A DNA stretch of 64,000 nucleotides from Thermophilibacter immobilis (GTDB lineage Bacteria > Actinomycetota > Coriobacteriia > Coriobacteriales > Atopobiaceae), in contig NZ_CP063767.1 of NCBI RefSeq assembly GCF_015277515.1, forward strand, positions 1,736,001 through 1,800,000. The letters run 5' to 3'. This document shows, in pieces, positions 1 through 9,123 of this stretch (its first letter is position 1; each line of letters opens with the position of its first letter). The notes under the pieces were generated by a model. The model made no database searches and was not told the DNA's origin. It worked only from the letters and a program-made list of their open reading frames with translations. The translations under genes were made by a program, and so were the position numbers.

Positions 1-180
1 CGTACCCGTGTCGCGATCGATGAGAAACGCGGCGGGAGAACTCACCGTGGGCTCCTCGTCGGCCGACCAGGTAGCATCGACGTCGTCGTCGGCACGGGCG
101 AGGCTTGGGAGCGCACAGGTGCCCAAAACGCAGAGCGCGCAGGCCAGCGTCAGGACCAGGGCGCGCAGACGCCCCCTCAT
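1..180 (-). CDS. Secreted D-alanyl-D-alanine carboxypeptidase-like protein, N-terminus only
   Basis: The gene runs off the left edge and only about 60 codons are visible. The ATG at 178-180 is preceded by GGAGAAG at a spacing of six, so it is preferred over the in-frame ATG at 193-195. The N-terminus has an RGR basic start, a hydrophobic core and an ARA cleavage site followed by DDDVD, which is a good Sec signal peptide. The mature part reaches SPAAFLIDRDTGT, matching the start of the penicillin-binding S11 D,D-carboxypeptidase domain (typical form AAILIDADTGKVL). Such enzymes trim peptidoglycan stem peptides outside the membrane. The serine motif lies outside the window, so the family call rests on this short segment. 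It follows uppP (25 bp gap), consistent with a cell-wall pair. Confidence 0.55.
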   Translation of the reverse strand, partial: MRGRLRALVLTLACALCVLGTCALPSLARADDDVDATWSADEEPTVSSPAAFLIDRDTGT

Positions 181-204
181 CAGGTACTTCTCCATCCCCG
201 CCCC

Positions 205-1146
205 CTAGCGCAGCCCGAACCAGATGATGACGGACACGCCCAGGACGATGCGGTACCAGCCGAACGGCTTGAAGTCGTGCTTGCGCACGAAGCCCATGAG
301 AAAGCGAATGGCCGCAAGCGAGACCGCGAAGGCGACCACGCAGCCCGTGAGCAGAATCGCCGCCTCCATGCCCGTGAAGCCGTTGCCGGCCAGGAGGTAC
401 TTGCCCAGGCGCAGGGCGCTGGCGCCAAACATGACCGGGATGGCCAGGAAGAACGTGAACTCGGCGACCGCCGTGCGCGAACAGCCCAGGATGAGGCCAC
501 CGATAATCGTGGAGCCGGAGCGAGAGGTGCCCGGCACGATCGAGAGCACCTGGAACGCCCCGATGCCGAGGGCCGTCTTCCAGTCGATATCGTCGACCGT
601 CTGGATGCGCGCCTGGGCGTCGGCGAGCTCGGAGGACGTGGGGGACGTGTCGCCAGACGGCGCGGCAAAATGCCTGCCCGCCTTCCGGGACGCGGGCGCG
701 GCGCCATGCGACCCCCCATCCGCCACACGTCGCTCGCGCAGGGTCTCGATCACGATGAACGCGACGCCGTAGACGATGAGCGCCGCCGCGATGACGAACG
801 GGCCGCCCAGGTGCTTCTCCATCCAGTCATCGAGGGGAATGCCAATAAGGGCGGCTGGCAGGCAGGCCACGATGGTCTTGGCCCACAGCGTCCAGGTGGA
901 GCGGCGCTCGGGAGCGCTCTTGCGCCTCGAGAATGGGTTGAGCTTGCCGAAGAAGATCACGCACACAGCCAGGATCGCGCCCAGCTGGATGACGACGAGA
1001 AACATGTTCCAGAAGTCATCCGAGACGCTCATGGTCAGAAACTGATTGAGTAGCAGCATGTGGCCGGTCGACGAGATGGGAATCCACTCGGTGACGCCCT
1101 CCACGATGCCGAACACGGCTGCCTTGACAAGCTCGATAAAGTTCAA
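205..1146 (-). CDS. uppP: Undecaprenyl-diphosphatase UppP/BacA
   Basis: This membrane enzyme dephosphorylates undecaprenyl pyrophosphate to recycle the lipid carrier for peptidoglycan and polysaccharide synthesis. The N-terminus carries the diagnostic GIVEGVTEWIPISSTGHM motif, and a second block, VPGTSRSGSTIIGG, supplies the other active-site region. Several hydrophobic segments span the whole protein. A TTG start at 1144-1146 is chosen because GGGAGGT sits five bases upstream and translation then begins MNFIELVKAA as in relatives; an upstream TTG at 1168-1170 is possible. At 313 residues it is about 40 longer than the E. coli enzyme. The extra length is a polar loop (ADGGSHGAAPASRKAG and following) between two membrane segments. 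The gene for a D,D-carboxypeptidase follows. Confidence 0.95.
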   Translation of the reverse strand: MNFIELVKAAVFGIVEGVTEWIPISSTGHMLLLNQFLTMSVSDDFWNMFLVVIQLGAILAVCVIFFGKLNPFSRRKSAPERRSTWTLWAKTIVACLPAALIGIPLDDWMEKHLGGPFVIAAALIVYGVAFIVIETLRERRVADGGSHGAAPASRKAGRHFAAPSGDTSPTSSELADAQARIQTVDDIDWKTALGIGAFQVLSIVPGTSRSGSTIIGGLILGCSRTAVAEFTFFLAIPVMFGASALRLGKYLLAGNGFTGMEAAILLTGCVVAFAVSLAAIRFLMGFVRKHDFKPFGWYRIVLGVSVIIWFGLR

Positions 1147-1331
1147 CGCTACCTCCCACGCACCTAGCAAACCGTCCCATCATCGCCGCTTCGCGCATGC
1201 CCTTCACCTGCAAGGAGCCGCCGCCACCGAAAAACTATGCCGTCTGTCGAGAAGAGGGGCCCGCTCGCCGGATTTAGGGCATAAGCAGAGCAAGCCGCAG
1301 GAAAGCCCCGCGGAGGACGAAGGGAGCCCTC

Positions 1332-1796
1332 ATGGCTGACCATGTCACCCAAACCTATCAGGACCTCGGCTACGACAGGATCTTTGTCTCCCTGGACGGC
1401 TCGGACGAGCAGAACCGCATACTCGACCGTGCCGTTCTCATGGCTGCCAACGACAACTCCGAGCTCTACATCGGCCACGTCATCGACTCCACGGCACTCG
1501 AGGCCGCGGGGACCTTCCCCGTCGACGTCATCCCTGCCCTGGAGAAGAGCTTCCGCGAGTCAATCGCGGGCAGGGTCAAGGCAGCTGAGGCCACCCCCGA
1601 AATCAAGAAGGTCGAGGTGCTCGTGCGCGCCGGGCGCATCCGCGAGACCCTCAAGGACGAGATGCTCGACGTCATCGAGCCGGATCTGGTGATTTGCGGG
1701 GCGCGCGGCCTTTCCTCCATCAAGTACGCAATTCTCGGCTCTATCTCCACCTTCCTCACGCGTAACACAACCTGCGACACGCTCGTCATCAAGTAG
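1332..1796 (+). CDS. Universal stress protein (UspA family)
   Basis: Single-domain 154-residue UspA-fold cytoplasmic protein. It opens with YDRIFVSLDGSDEQNRILDRAV, the usual beta1-loop-alpha1, and ends with GARGLSSIKYAILGSIS, the G-2x-G-9x-G(S/T) nucleotide-binding signature, so it probably binds ATP or AMP. The ATG follows GAAGGGAGCCCTC, a good ribosome binding site. It is a single gene facing away from uppP and is followed by a hairpin at 1823-1854. The physiological signal it responds to cannot be told from sequence. Confidence 0.93.
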   Translation: MADHVTQTYQDLGYDRIFVSLDGSDEQNRILDRAVLMAANDNSELYIGHVIDSTALEAAGTFPVDVIPALEKSFRESIAGRVKAAEATPEIKKVEVLVRAGRIRETLKDEMLDVIEPDLVICGARGLSSIKYAILGSISTFLTRNTTCDTLVIK

Positions 1797-1822
1797 GGTC
1801 CTGAACAGTACATCTTCTCGCG

Positions 1823-1854
1823 GCACCTCCCCCCTTTCTGAGCGGGGGGAGGTG
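1823..1854 (+). terminator. Hairpin after the universal stress gene
   Basis: Perfect 12-bp inverted repeat (GCACCTCCCCCC and GGGGGGAGGTGC) with an eight-base loop, 26 bases after the usp stop codon. There is no long T tract (only TTGC follows), so it may be a weak intrinsic terminator or an mRNA 3' stabiliser. Confidence 0.6.
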
Positions 1855-1965
1855 CTTGCAGTCGTGAAGGAACCGTGAGCAGGCTCCGCACGCAGTAGAA
1901 TCCGGTAGCTTGCACGATTGCACGCCCGCCTGACGGGACCCAGATCGCGGAGGTTGTCGATACCC

Positions 1966-3030
1966 GTGTGTGACACATCAGGTCAACGATCGTTCAGAGC
2001 TGCGCTGGCCGCGCTCTCGGTGTTTCTCACCGCCACCTGCGCCCTTCTCACCTTGCCTCGCACCGCTCGGGCTGACGACCTCGCCGAGCTGCAGAGCGCT
2101 CAGGAGCAGGTACAGGCGAGCAATCAGGCCTACGATGACGCCAGCTCCCACGTCGAGGAGCTCGAGGACCAGATAGACGCCAACCAGGAGCGTGTCGCCC
2201 AGATTGAGGAGCAGCTCCCGGCTCAGCGCGAGCGCGCCGCTGACTCCATGCGCGTCCTCTACAAGATGCAGCAGGGCTCCGGCGGGCTTATCGACCTCCT
2301 CCTATCGTCGGACAGCTTCTACGAGCTCGTGAGCACCGTCCAGTATCTCGACGCCATTCAGTCCTACAACACCGATGCCATCGAGCAGCTCACGGCCCTG
2401 TGCGACGAGCTCAAGCAGACGCAGAGCGATCTTCAGACCCAGATGCAGCAGGCCGAGACGGAGCGCCAGAACGCCTCCGACGCCCTCGCCCAGGCCCAGG
2501 CCGCGCGCGACCAGCTCCAGGAGCAGATTGACGCCCAGGCGGCCGCCGAGGCGGCTGAACGCCAGGCAGCCGTCGAGGCGGCCCAGGCCGCAGCCGCCTC
2601 AGATGCCACCTTCACCACCGAGTCGGGCACGGACGCCCAGGTCGTCGCACCCACCGAGAACGATCCCGACCCCGTCGACTACGGCGCGGATTGGGGCGCG
2701 CGCATCGACGCCTATCTCGCGGGGTCCCCTCTCGCGGGGCACGGCAGCACATTTGCCGAGGCCGCCGAGGCCTATGGGGTCGACCCGCGCTTCTCGCCCG
2801 CCATCTCGGCGGTCGAGAGCAGCAAGGGCCTCTACTGCTTCAAGCCCTACAACGCCTGGGGCTGGGGCAGCACGGGCTGGAGCAGCTGGGACGAGGCCAT
2901 TTGGGCGCACGTCAGCGGCCTGGCCTCCGGCTACGGCGGCCAGCTCACCCTTGCGGCGGCCCAGAAGTACTGCCCTCCCAGCGCCAACCAGTGGTATTCC
3001 TCCGTGCTCGCCAACATGGAGATGATCTAG
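1966..3030 (+). CDS. Secreted coiled-coil peptidoglycan hydrolase with lysozyme-like C-terminal domain
   Basis: A signal peptide (RAALAALSVFLTATCALL ending TARA, then DDL) is followed by a long charged, Gln/Glu-rich coiled coil of about 170 residues, like the N-terminal regulatory region of PcsB/RipA-type hydrolases. Then come an Ala-rich linker, a Thr/Asp-rich spacer and a C-terminal domain of about 100 residues (YGVDPRFSPAISAVESSKG, NAWGWGSTGWSSWDEAI) that matches the glucosaminidase/lysozyme-like superfamily; the Glu in AVESS is the likely catalytic acid. It probably cleaves glycan strands at the cell surface. The start is uncertain: GTG at 1966 lies 12 bases after GGAGG, TTG at 1954 lies too close, and the frame is open back to 1918. 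Confidence 0.8.
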   Translation: MCDTSGQRSFRAALAALSVFLTATCALLTLPRTARADDLAELQSAQEQVQASNQAYDDASSHVEELEDQIDANQERVAQIEEQLPAQRERAADSMRVLYKMQQGSGGLIDLLLSSDSFYELVSTVQYLDAIQSYNTDAIEQLTALCDELKQTQSDLQTQMQQAETERQNASDALAQAQAARDQLQEQIDAQAAAEAAERQAAVEAAQAAAASDATFTTESGTDAQVVAPTENDPDPVDYGADWGARIDAYLAGSPLAGHGSTFAEAAEAYGVDPRFSPAISAVESSKGLYCFKPYNAWGWGSTGWSSWDEAIWAHVSGLASGYGGQLTLAAAQKYCPPSANQWYSSVLANMEMI

Positions 3031-3096
3031 GGAAGGCGTAGGCCCCTTGTGACTCACGGGTCTCGTGATTCGCCGAGGTTGCCTCACCGCCTGCCC

Positions 3097-4059
3097 TCAC
3101 GCCGTGAGATAGACCATCGCGATGATGAGCGCGAAGCCCGCGATGTCGGCGGCCCCGAAGGACGTCTGCAGCCAGACGACCGTGGCGACGGTGGCCGTGA
3201 CCGGCTCGATCGTGCCCAGAAGGCTCGCGCGCATGGAACCAGCGTCCTTCACGCCCTGCAGGTACAGGGCGTACGCGCCAAAGGTTCCCAGCACGACGCA
3301 GAGCACGAGCACGACGACGGCCGCGGCGTCGAGCGCCGGCATGTGCTCCCAGGGTCGATAGGCGACCGTGAGCATGATGCCCGAGCAGAGAAACGCCAGT
3401 CCGTTAACCGTGAAGTTGCCCCAGCGAGCCATGGGCCTGGCCGGCAGGATGGAGAGGCAGGCTGCGGCCCCGGCGCACAGAAGTCCCCAGGCGAGCCCCT
3501 CGGCAGGCAGGCTCAGCTGCCCGGGATTGCCCCCCGTCGCCACCAGGAAGGTGCCCACGAGCGCGAGCGCGATGCCCAGGATCTCGCGACGCCGCGGATG
3601 GCGGCGCATCTTGAGGCAGACGTAGGCCAGCACGAGCACCATGCCCAGGCTCTGCATGATGGTGGCCGTGGCCGAGTTGGTCCAGTGAATCGCCTCGAGG
3701 TAGGCCACCTGGGAGAACAGGATCGCCCCCACGCTCACGCCCAGTATGGCGAGAAGGTCGCGTGGGCTGCCCCACACACCCCTGAGCTGCGCGCGCCCGC
3801 GCTGCGTGAGCGCCGCGGCGGCGAGAAAGAGCCAGCAGGCCGTGAGCTGGCGTAGGCACGCGAGCCAGAGCGGGTCGATGGCATAGGTGTCCATGAGCCA
3901 CTTGGACACCGTCCCGTTGAGGCCCCAGAGGGTCCCTCCCACGAGCGTGGCCGCGATCCCGCGCCTCACGCGACGGCGCCGCTCGTCGTCACCCTCACCT
4001 CTTCGGGCCTCGGCGAGGTCCTCGGCCCTCCCGGCCCCTCTGGTCTCGCTGTCTGCCAC
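3097..4059 (-). CDS. EamA/DMT-family transporter
   Basis: About 320 residues with a charged cytoplasmic N-terminus (about 35 residues, rich in Arg and Glu) followed by ten predicted hydrophobic helices arranged as two EamA repeats. The first repeat begins ATLVGGTLWGLNGTVSKWLM, the second ARWGNFTVNGLAFLCSG; the last ends ALIIAMVYLTA. Members export metabolites or amino acids across the inner membrane; the substrate is not evident. The start is a GTG at 4057-4059. It is transcribed away from the M16 protease gene. Confidence 0.9.
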   Translation of the reverse strand: MADSETRGAGRAEDLAEARRGEGDDERRRRVRRGIAATLVGGTLWGLNGTVSKWLMDTYAIDPLWLACLRQLTACWLFLAAAALTQRGRAQLRGVWGSPRDLLAILGVSVGAILFSQVAYLEAIHWTNSATATIMQSLGMVLVLAYVCLKMRRHPRRREILGIALALVGTFLVATGGNPGQLSLPAEGLAWGLLCAGAAACLSILPARPMARWGNFTVNGLAFLCSGIMLTVAYRPWEHMPALDAAAVVVLVLCVVLGTFGAYALYLQGVKDAGSMRASLLGTIEPVTATVATVVWLQTSFGAADIAGFALIIAMVYLTA

Positions 4060-4155
4060 GCGCGTCCCCTCTCGTCCGTCCTGTGCCCAGATAGACTAGC
4101 ACCGTCGCAGGTAGGGTATGCTGACCCAGATGAAACTCAACTCCCGGAGGCACCC

Positions 4156-7101
4156 ATGGACCACGCAAAGCAGCGCTTTGACACCCTTGACCCCGCACTC
4201 GCCGCAGGCACCGCCCACGCCGGCTTCACCGTCACCCGGGCGGTGCCCCTCCCCGAGATCTCGGGCTCGGCCTACGTCATGCGCCACGACGCCACCGGCG
4301 CGCGTGCCCTCTGGCTCGCCTGTGCAGACCCCAACAAGTCCTTCTCCATCTCCTTCAAGACCCCTCCGACCGACGACACGGGGGTCTTCCACATCCTCGA
4401 GCACTCCGTCCTGTGCGGGTCCGCGCGCTACCCCGTCAAGGAGCCCTTCGTCAACCTGCTCAAGACGAGCATGCAGACCTTCTTGAACGCCATGACCTTC
4501 CCCGACAAGACCATGTACCCGGTGGCCTCCACCAACACGGCCGACCTGGAGAACCTCATGGGCGTCTACCTGGACGCGGTTCTGCACCCGGCCATCTACG
4601 AGCGCCCCCGCATCTTCGAGCAGGAGGGCTGGCACCTCGAGGTCACGGGCGAGGGGGATGACGCGTCGCTCTCCTACAACGGCGTGGTCTTCAACGAGAT
4701 GAAAGGCGCGCTCTCCGATCCCGACGACGTCCTCTACCAGGCCCTCTCGGCAGCCCTGTTCCCGGACACGGCATACGCCCACGAGTCGGGCGGCAACCCC
4801 CGCAAGATCCCCACCCTCACCTACAAGGAGTTCCTGAACAACCATGCGCGCCACTACACCCTGGCCAACAGCTACACGGTTCTCTATGGCGACCTTGACA
4901 TAGACCGCGAGCTGGCCTTCATTGACAAGCGCTTCCACACGGCACAGGCGCGCGACGCCGGCGCGCCCAACGAGCTCGAGCTCCAGGCCCCGGTGCGCCC
5001 CACACGGCGCGAGGTCCGCATGGCGACCGCTCCCACGAACTCGTCGATCGGCCTGTCCTACGTGCTGGGAACCGCCGCCGACCGCACGCGCGTGCTCGCC
5101 GTCGACGTGCTGCTCGATGCCCTCTGCGGCTCCAACGAGGCCCCGCTCAAGAGGCGCGTCCTCGACGCCGACCTCGCCGACGACTTCAGCGCGATGCTCA
5201 TCGACGGGGTGCTGCAGCCCCAGGCCATGTTCGTGCTCAAGGGCCTGCACGAGGGAGCCACCGAGCGGTTCCGCGCCCTCGTGGAGGACGTCTGCTGCGA
5301 GCTCGCCCGCGACGGCATCGACCGCGAGCGGCTCGAGGCGGCCCTGGCCCAGGCCGAGTTCACCTTGCGCGAGGGAGACTGGGGCGGCTACCCCGACGGC
5401 GTGGCCCTCTCCATGCAGGCGATGTCGGGCTGGCTCTACGACGACGAGCGACCGCTGGACTACCTGCGCTACGAGGATGCCCTCGCCGAGCTCAAGGCCG
5501 GCCTCGACGCCGGGTACTTCGAACGCCTGCTCCAGGGGCTCATCTGCGAGAGCGCGCACGCGGCCGAGGTGGAGCTCGTGCCCGTGGAGGGCGGAGACGC
5601 CGCCGACGAGACCCTGGAGCTCGCGCAGACGCGGGCCCAGATGAGCGAGGAGGACCTGGCAGCCGTCACGCGCGAGGTCGAGGCGCTTCGCCACGAGCAG
5701 GAGGCACCGGACACGCCCGAGGGGCTGGCCAGCCTGCCGAGCCTCACGGTGGACGACGTGGAGGCCCCCGCCGCCGAACCCGAGCCGCGCGACACCCAGG
5801 CCCCTCTGCCCTGCATCGCCCACGAGCTCGACACGCACGGAATCGACTACGTCTATCACTACTTCGACCTGCGTCGGCTCTCCTTCGAGGAACTGCCGTA
5901 CGTCGGCGTGCTCACCGACCTTCTCGGCCGGCTCGACACGGCTCGCCACTCGGCCTCCGAGCTCGACACCCTCATCGGGAAGAACCTCGGTGGGCTCGAC
6001 TTCTTCACCGAGACCTACACGCGCGACGACGACCTGGGCTTTGCCGATCCCGTCCTGGTCGTGGGCGCGAGCTCCCTGCGCGCCAACGTCGACATACTGG
6101 CCACGCTACCGCGCGAGGTCTGGGCGGAGACGCTCTTCTCCGACGCGGCGCGCATGAGAGACGCCCTCACGCAGCGCAAGATCGCCCTCGAGCAGTACTT
6201 CGTGGGCTCGGGGCACGCGGCCGCGTTGGCCCGCACCAGCACGTACTTCTCGGCGGCCTCTGGGGCGGCGAGCCAGATGGCGGGGCTCGACTACTACCTC
6301 TTCTTGAAGGGGCTCCTCGCCGACTGGGACGCGCGGGCGCAGGGGCTCGAGGCGCGCCTCTCCGCCCTCGCCGGGCACATCTTCACAGCCGACGAGGTCA
6401 CGGTGAGCTTCACTGGGAACGCGGCCGAGCGGGAGCGTTTCTGGGAGGCGGGCGGCCCGCTGGGGCTGACCCCCGCGGGTGACGTCGCCCACCGGCTCGC
6501 GATTCCCGCGCCGGCTCCGCGCAACGAGGCGTTCGTGATTCCCTCCAACGTGAGCTACGTCGCCCGCGCGGCCGCGCCGTCTTCCGCCGACGCCGGAACG
6601 CTCGGGGCCTGGCAGGTCGCCACGCGGGCGCTGTCCTACGACTACCTGTGGAACGAGGTGCGCGTCAAGGGCGGCGCCTACGGCGTGGGCTTCAAGCGCA
6701 CCACCGAGGGTCTGCGCCAGTTCTGGTCCTTCCGCGACCCCGCCGTCGACGCCACGCTCGGGCGCTACGACGGCGCAGCGGGATGGCTCGCCGGGTGGCG
6801 GCCCGACTCCGCAGAGCTCGACGGCTACGTCGTCTCCGCCGTTGCCGCCCACGACGCCCCCGTGAAGCCCCGGCAGCTGGCCCGACGCCAGGACATGGTG
6901 CGCTTTGGCGGCCGGCCGGCCGGATGGCGCGACCTCGTCCGCGCCCAGGAGCTCGCCTGCACGGTCGATGATGTGCGCGCCCTTGCGCCCGCGCTCGCCG
7001 ACGACACTTGCGCCCGCGGCATCTGCGTCTTCGGCGGGCGCGAGGCCATCGAGGCCTCGGGCGTCGCCTTTGACTCCGTCACCGAACTCGTCGGCGCGTA
7101 G
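4156..7101 (+). CDS. M16C insulinase-family metalloprotease (presequence-protease-like)
   Basis: A 981-residue zinc peptidase with the inverted HxxEH motif in VFHILEHSVLCGS near residue 80 and the downstream glutamate region NEMKGAL. The length, the PVKEPFVNLLKTSMQTFLNA block and the hydrophobic two-lobed organisation match the M16C group (PreP/Cym1, bacterial YdiC-like), single-chain enzymes that degrade short unstructured peptides in a closed chamber. The C-terminal half retains the R/Y motif region (NEVRVKGGAYGVGF). It has no signal peptide, so it is probably cytoplasmic. GGAGG lies five bases before the ATG. It is transcribed singly and followed by the 28-bp hairpin at 7169-7241. Confidence 0.93.
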   Translation: MDHAKQRFDTLDPALAAGTAHAGFTVTRAVPLPEISGSAYVMRHDATGARALWLACADPNKSFSISFKTPPTDDTGVFHILEHSVLCGSARYPVKEPFVNLLKTSMQTFLNAMTFPDKTMYPVASTNTADLENLMGVYLDAVLHPAIYERPRIFEQEGWHLEVTGEGDDASLSYNGVVFNEMKGALSDPDDVLYQALSAALFPDTAYAHESGGNPRKIPTLTYKEFLNNHARHYTLANSYTVLYGDLDIDRELAFIDKRFHTAQARDAGAPNELELQAPVRPTRREVRMATAPTNSSIGLSYVLGTAADRTRVLAVDVLLDALCGSNEAPLKRRVLDADLADDFSAMLIDGVLQPQAMFVLKGLHEGATERFRALVEDVCCELARDGIDRERLEAALAQAEFTLREGDWGGYPDGVALSMQAMSGWLYDDERPLDYLRYEDALAELKAGLDAGYFERLLQGLICESAHAAEVELVPVEGGDAADETLELAQTRAQMSEEDLAAVTREVEALRHEQEAPDTPEGLASLPSLTVDDVEAPAAEPEPRDTQAPLPCIAHELDTHGIDYVYHYFDLRRLSFEELPYVGVLTDLLGRLDTARHSASELDTLIGKNLGGLDFFTETYTRDDDLGFADPVLVVGASSLRANVDILATLPREVWAETLFSDAARMRDALTQRKIALEQYFVGSGHAAALARTSTYFSAASGAASQMAGLDYYLFLKGLLADWDARAQGLEARLSALAGHIFTADEVTVSFTGNAAERERFWEAGGPLGLTPAGDVAHRLAIPAPAPRNEAFVIPSNVSYVARAAAPSSADAGTLGAWQVATRALSYDYLWNEVRVKGGAYGVGFKRTTEGLRQFWSFRDPAVDATLGRYDGAAGWLAGWRPDSAELDGYVVSAVAAHDAPVKPRQLARRQDMVRFGGRPAGWRDLVRAQELACTVDDVRALAPALADDTCARGICVFGGREAIEASGVAFDSVTELVGA

Positions 7102-7168
7102 GGGCGGCGAGAGGCCCACAGCCTACACGCACCGGATGCCTCCATGAGGAAATGACCGGACGGCTAGA

Positions 7169-7241
7169 TTGCCGACCATGCCCGAACGCCCGATTCGGGG
7201 CCAAAATCCACTTGAATCGGGCGTTCGGGCATGGTCGGCAA
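7169..7241. repeat. Perfect 28-bp inverted repeat with a 17-nt loop
   Basis: The arms at 7169-7196 and 7214-7241 are exactly complementary over 28 bp; the loop at 7197-7213 is GGGGCCAAAATCCACTT. It occupies the gap between two convergent genes (the M16C protease ending at 7101 and the nitroreductase ending at 7249). It may act as a bidirectional terminator or be a mobile palindromic element; there is no adjacent T tract. Confidence 0.85.
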
Positions 7242-7248
7242 AGTATGC

Positions 7249-7833
7249 CTAGACGAGAAGCTCTCCCACGGAGAGCTTGGGGACGTGGTGCGACCCGTCG
7301 GTCTCGCGCCAATAGGCCAGGCCGTGCTCCCCTGACGCGCCCACGTCCTCGAGCACCACGTGCTCGACGGGTACGCCCACGGCCAAGACGAGAACCGGCG
7401 TAAGGTCGTCCGGCAAGGCGAGGTCAGCCGCCAGGGCCGCGTCGAAGTTCCTGAGCATGCAGCAGCCCAGTCCCCGTGCGCGGGCGGCGAGGGCCATGGT
7501 CTGCGCGGCTATCCCTGTGTCCATGAGGCGAATCGGGTTTGTCGCCAGCTTCTTGGGCAGGCAGATGACCACGTAGCCGCCGGGGCGCTCCCCGGCCGTG
7601 GGCCCGTCCCAGTCCTTGAGCAGAGCCGCCCAGCCCAGGTGCGAGAAGGTCGTCGCGCACGCCGGGGCGCCCGCGACCAGTCTGAACCGCAGGACCTGTT
7701 TGTTGTTGCCCGAGGGTGCCAGACGCGCCGCCGCCACGAGCGAGCGCAGCGCGTCCTCTTCCACCAGGCTGCCGTCGTAGCGCCGAAAGCTCCTCGACGA
7801 CGCCGCCAGACCCTCGAACTCCTGACCGTCCAT
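7249..7833 (-). CDS. Nitroreductase-family flavoprotein
   Basis: A 194-residue FMN-dependent oxidoreductase of the nitroreductase fold. Diagnostic parts are SSRSFRRYDGS at the N-terminus (phosphate-binding Arg-Ser-Arg region), LVAAARLAPSGNNKQVLRF, and the C-terminal glycine-rich DTGIAAQTMALAARARGLGCCML. The ATG at 7831-7833 follows GGAAAGGAGCG, making it the start; the frame is open further upstream. It probably reduces nitro compounds or quinones in the cytosol; the substrate is unknown. The adjacent aminotransferase gene lies 34 bp upstream in the same direction, so the two may be cotranscribed. Confidence 0.9.
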   Translation of the reverse strand: MDGQEFEGLAASSRSFRRYDGSLVEEDALRSLVAAARLAPSGNNKQVLRFRLVAGAPACATTFSHLGWAALLKDWDGPTAGERPGGYVVICLPKKLATNPIRLMDTGIAAQTMALAARARGLGCCMLRNFDAALAADLALPDDLTPVLVLAVGVPVEHVVLEDVGASGEHGLAYWRETDGSHHVPKLSVGELLV

Positions 7834-7867
7834 GATCGCTCCTTTCCGGGACGCCCGTCCGGCGTCC

Positions 7868-9028
7868 CTAGATTCCCGCCGCGCCGATGGCCGCCACGAC
7901 CTGACGCAAATCCTCCGGAGGCAGGACCAGCGCCATGCGCACGTAGCCCTCGCCCGCGGGCCCAAAGCTCGCTCCCGGTGTCACGATCACGCCCGCCCCC
8001 TCCATGAGCTCGGCCGCAAAGGCCACAGAGTCCTCGCGCCCACCCGGCAGGCGCGCCCAGACGAACATCGAGCCGTGCGCGTTGGGGCGCTCCCAGCCCA
8101 AAGACGCAAGGCCGTCGCACAGGGCGTCGCGACGCTCCTGGTAGGCGAGCCTCTGCGCCTCCACCGGCTCGAGCGGGCCGGTGAGGGCCGCGACCGCGGC
8201 GGCCTGCTCGGGATGGAACATGCCAAAGTCGACCTGCCCGCGCAGCTTTTTCGCGGCGGCCACCACGTCGGGGCGACCCACCAGAAAGGAGAGGCGCGCC
8301 CCGGTCACGTTGAAGGACTTGGAGAGCGAGAGGAACTCGACGCCCACCTCGAGCGCCCCGGGATAAGCCAGAAAGGACCCGGCCGCGGGCCCGTCGAAGA
8401 CGATGTCCGAGTACGCGTTGTCATGGATCACCACGAGGTCGTGCGCACGGGCGAAGGCGATGAGCTCCTCGTAGACCTCGGGCGTCCCGACCGAGCCCAC
8501 GGGGTTCGCCGGCAGGGAGACGATCAGGTACCTCGCGGCGTCGGCCACGTCGTCGGGAATCTCGGAGAAGCACGGGAGGAAGCCGTGCGCGGCGGTGAGC
8601 GGGTAGTAGTGCGGGCGGGCGCCCGCGAGCATGGTCGCGTTGCGAAAGACGGGGTAGCACGGGTCGGGGACCAGAGCCACGTCGCCCGGGTCGCACAGCG
8701 CCGCGCAGACGTAGCCCAGGCCCTCCTGCGTGCCCCGGCAGCTCGCCACCATGTCCGGCGTGATGCCCCCCACGCCAAAGCGCCGCTCGTAGTACGCGCA
8801 GACGGCACCGGTGAGCTCGTCGGTGTCGCGCAGCGCGTACCTCCAGCTGGCGGGGTCCGAGGCGCTTCTCACCAGGGCGTCGATCACGTGCTGGGGCGGG
8901 GCGAAGTCGGGAGTCCCCACCGAGAGGTCCCACACACGCCGCCCCCGCGCCTCGAGCTCGCGCCGGCGCACGTTGAGCGCCGCGAACACCTCGTCCTCGA
9001 ACGCGTCCAGACGCCTCGACAGCTCCAT
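7868..9028 (-). CDS. Class I/II PLP-dependent aminotransferase
   Basis: A 386-residue fold-type I aminotransferase. Landmarks are DLSVGTPDFAPPQHVIDAL near the N-terminus, the Asn-Pro block SLPANPVGSVG, the Asp/Tyr region VIHDNAYSDIVFDG, and the PLP-lysine motif SLSKSFNVTGARLSFLVG. The closest general type is the DapL/DapC-like and alanine/aspartate aminotransferase group; the true substrate is not decided. The ATG at 9026-9028 with GAGGGGGAA upstream gives the start MELSRRLDAF. It probably forms a unit with the nitroreductase downstream. Confidence 0.88.
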   Translation of the reverse strand: MELSRRLDAFEDEVFAALNVRRRELEARGRRVWDLSVGTPDFAPPQHVIDALVRSASDPASWRYALRDTDELTGAVCAYYERRFGVGGITPDMVASCRGTQEGLGYVCAALCDPGDVALVPDPCYPVFRNATMLAGARPHYYPLTAAHGFLPCFSEIPDDVADAARYLIVSLPANPVGSVGTPEVYEELIAFARAHDLVVIHDNAYSDIVFDGPAAGSFLAYPGALEVGVEFLSLSKSFNVTGARLSFLVGRPDVVAAAKKLRGQVDFGMFHPEQAAAVAALTGPLEPVEAQRLAYQERRDALCDGLASLGWERPNAHGSMFVWARLPGGREDSVAFAAELMEGAGVIVTPGASFGPAGEGYVRMALVLPPEDLRQVVAAIGAAGI

Positions 9029-9123
9029 GCCCGTTCCCCCTCGCCTCGTCCCCGACGCCCTCACTCTATCCCAACCGGGCCTTCACGCATGCACGGTGGG
9101 CCCCCAAAGGATGGCAAAAGAGC

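Noticed and set aside
1918-1965. Upstream TTG start for the peptidoglycan hydrolase
   Set aside because: It has no ribosome binding site and adds a polar stretch before the signal peptide; GTG at 1966 is more plausible.
4096-5949. 617-codon open frame on the minus strand
   Set aside because: It mirrors the M16C protease gene; the high GC content removes stops on the opposite strand. It has low-complexity composition, no start site and no family.
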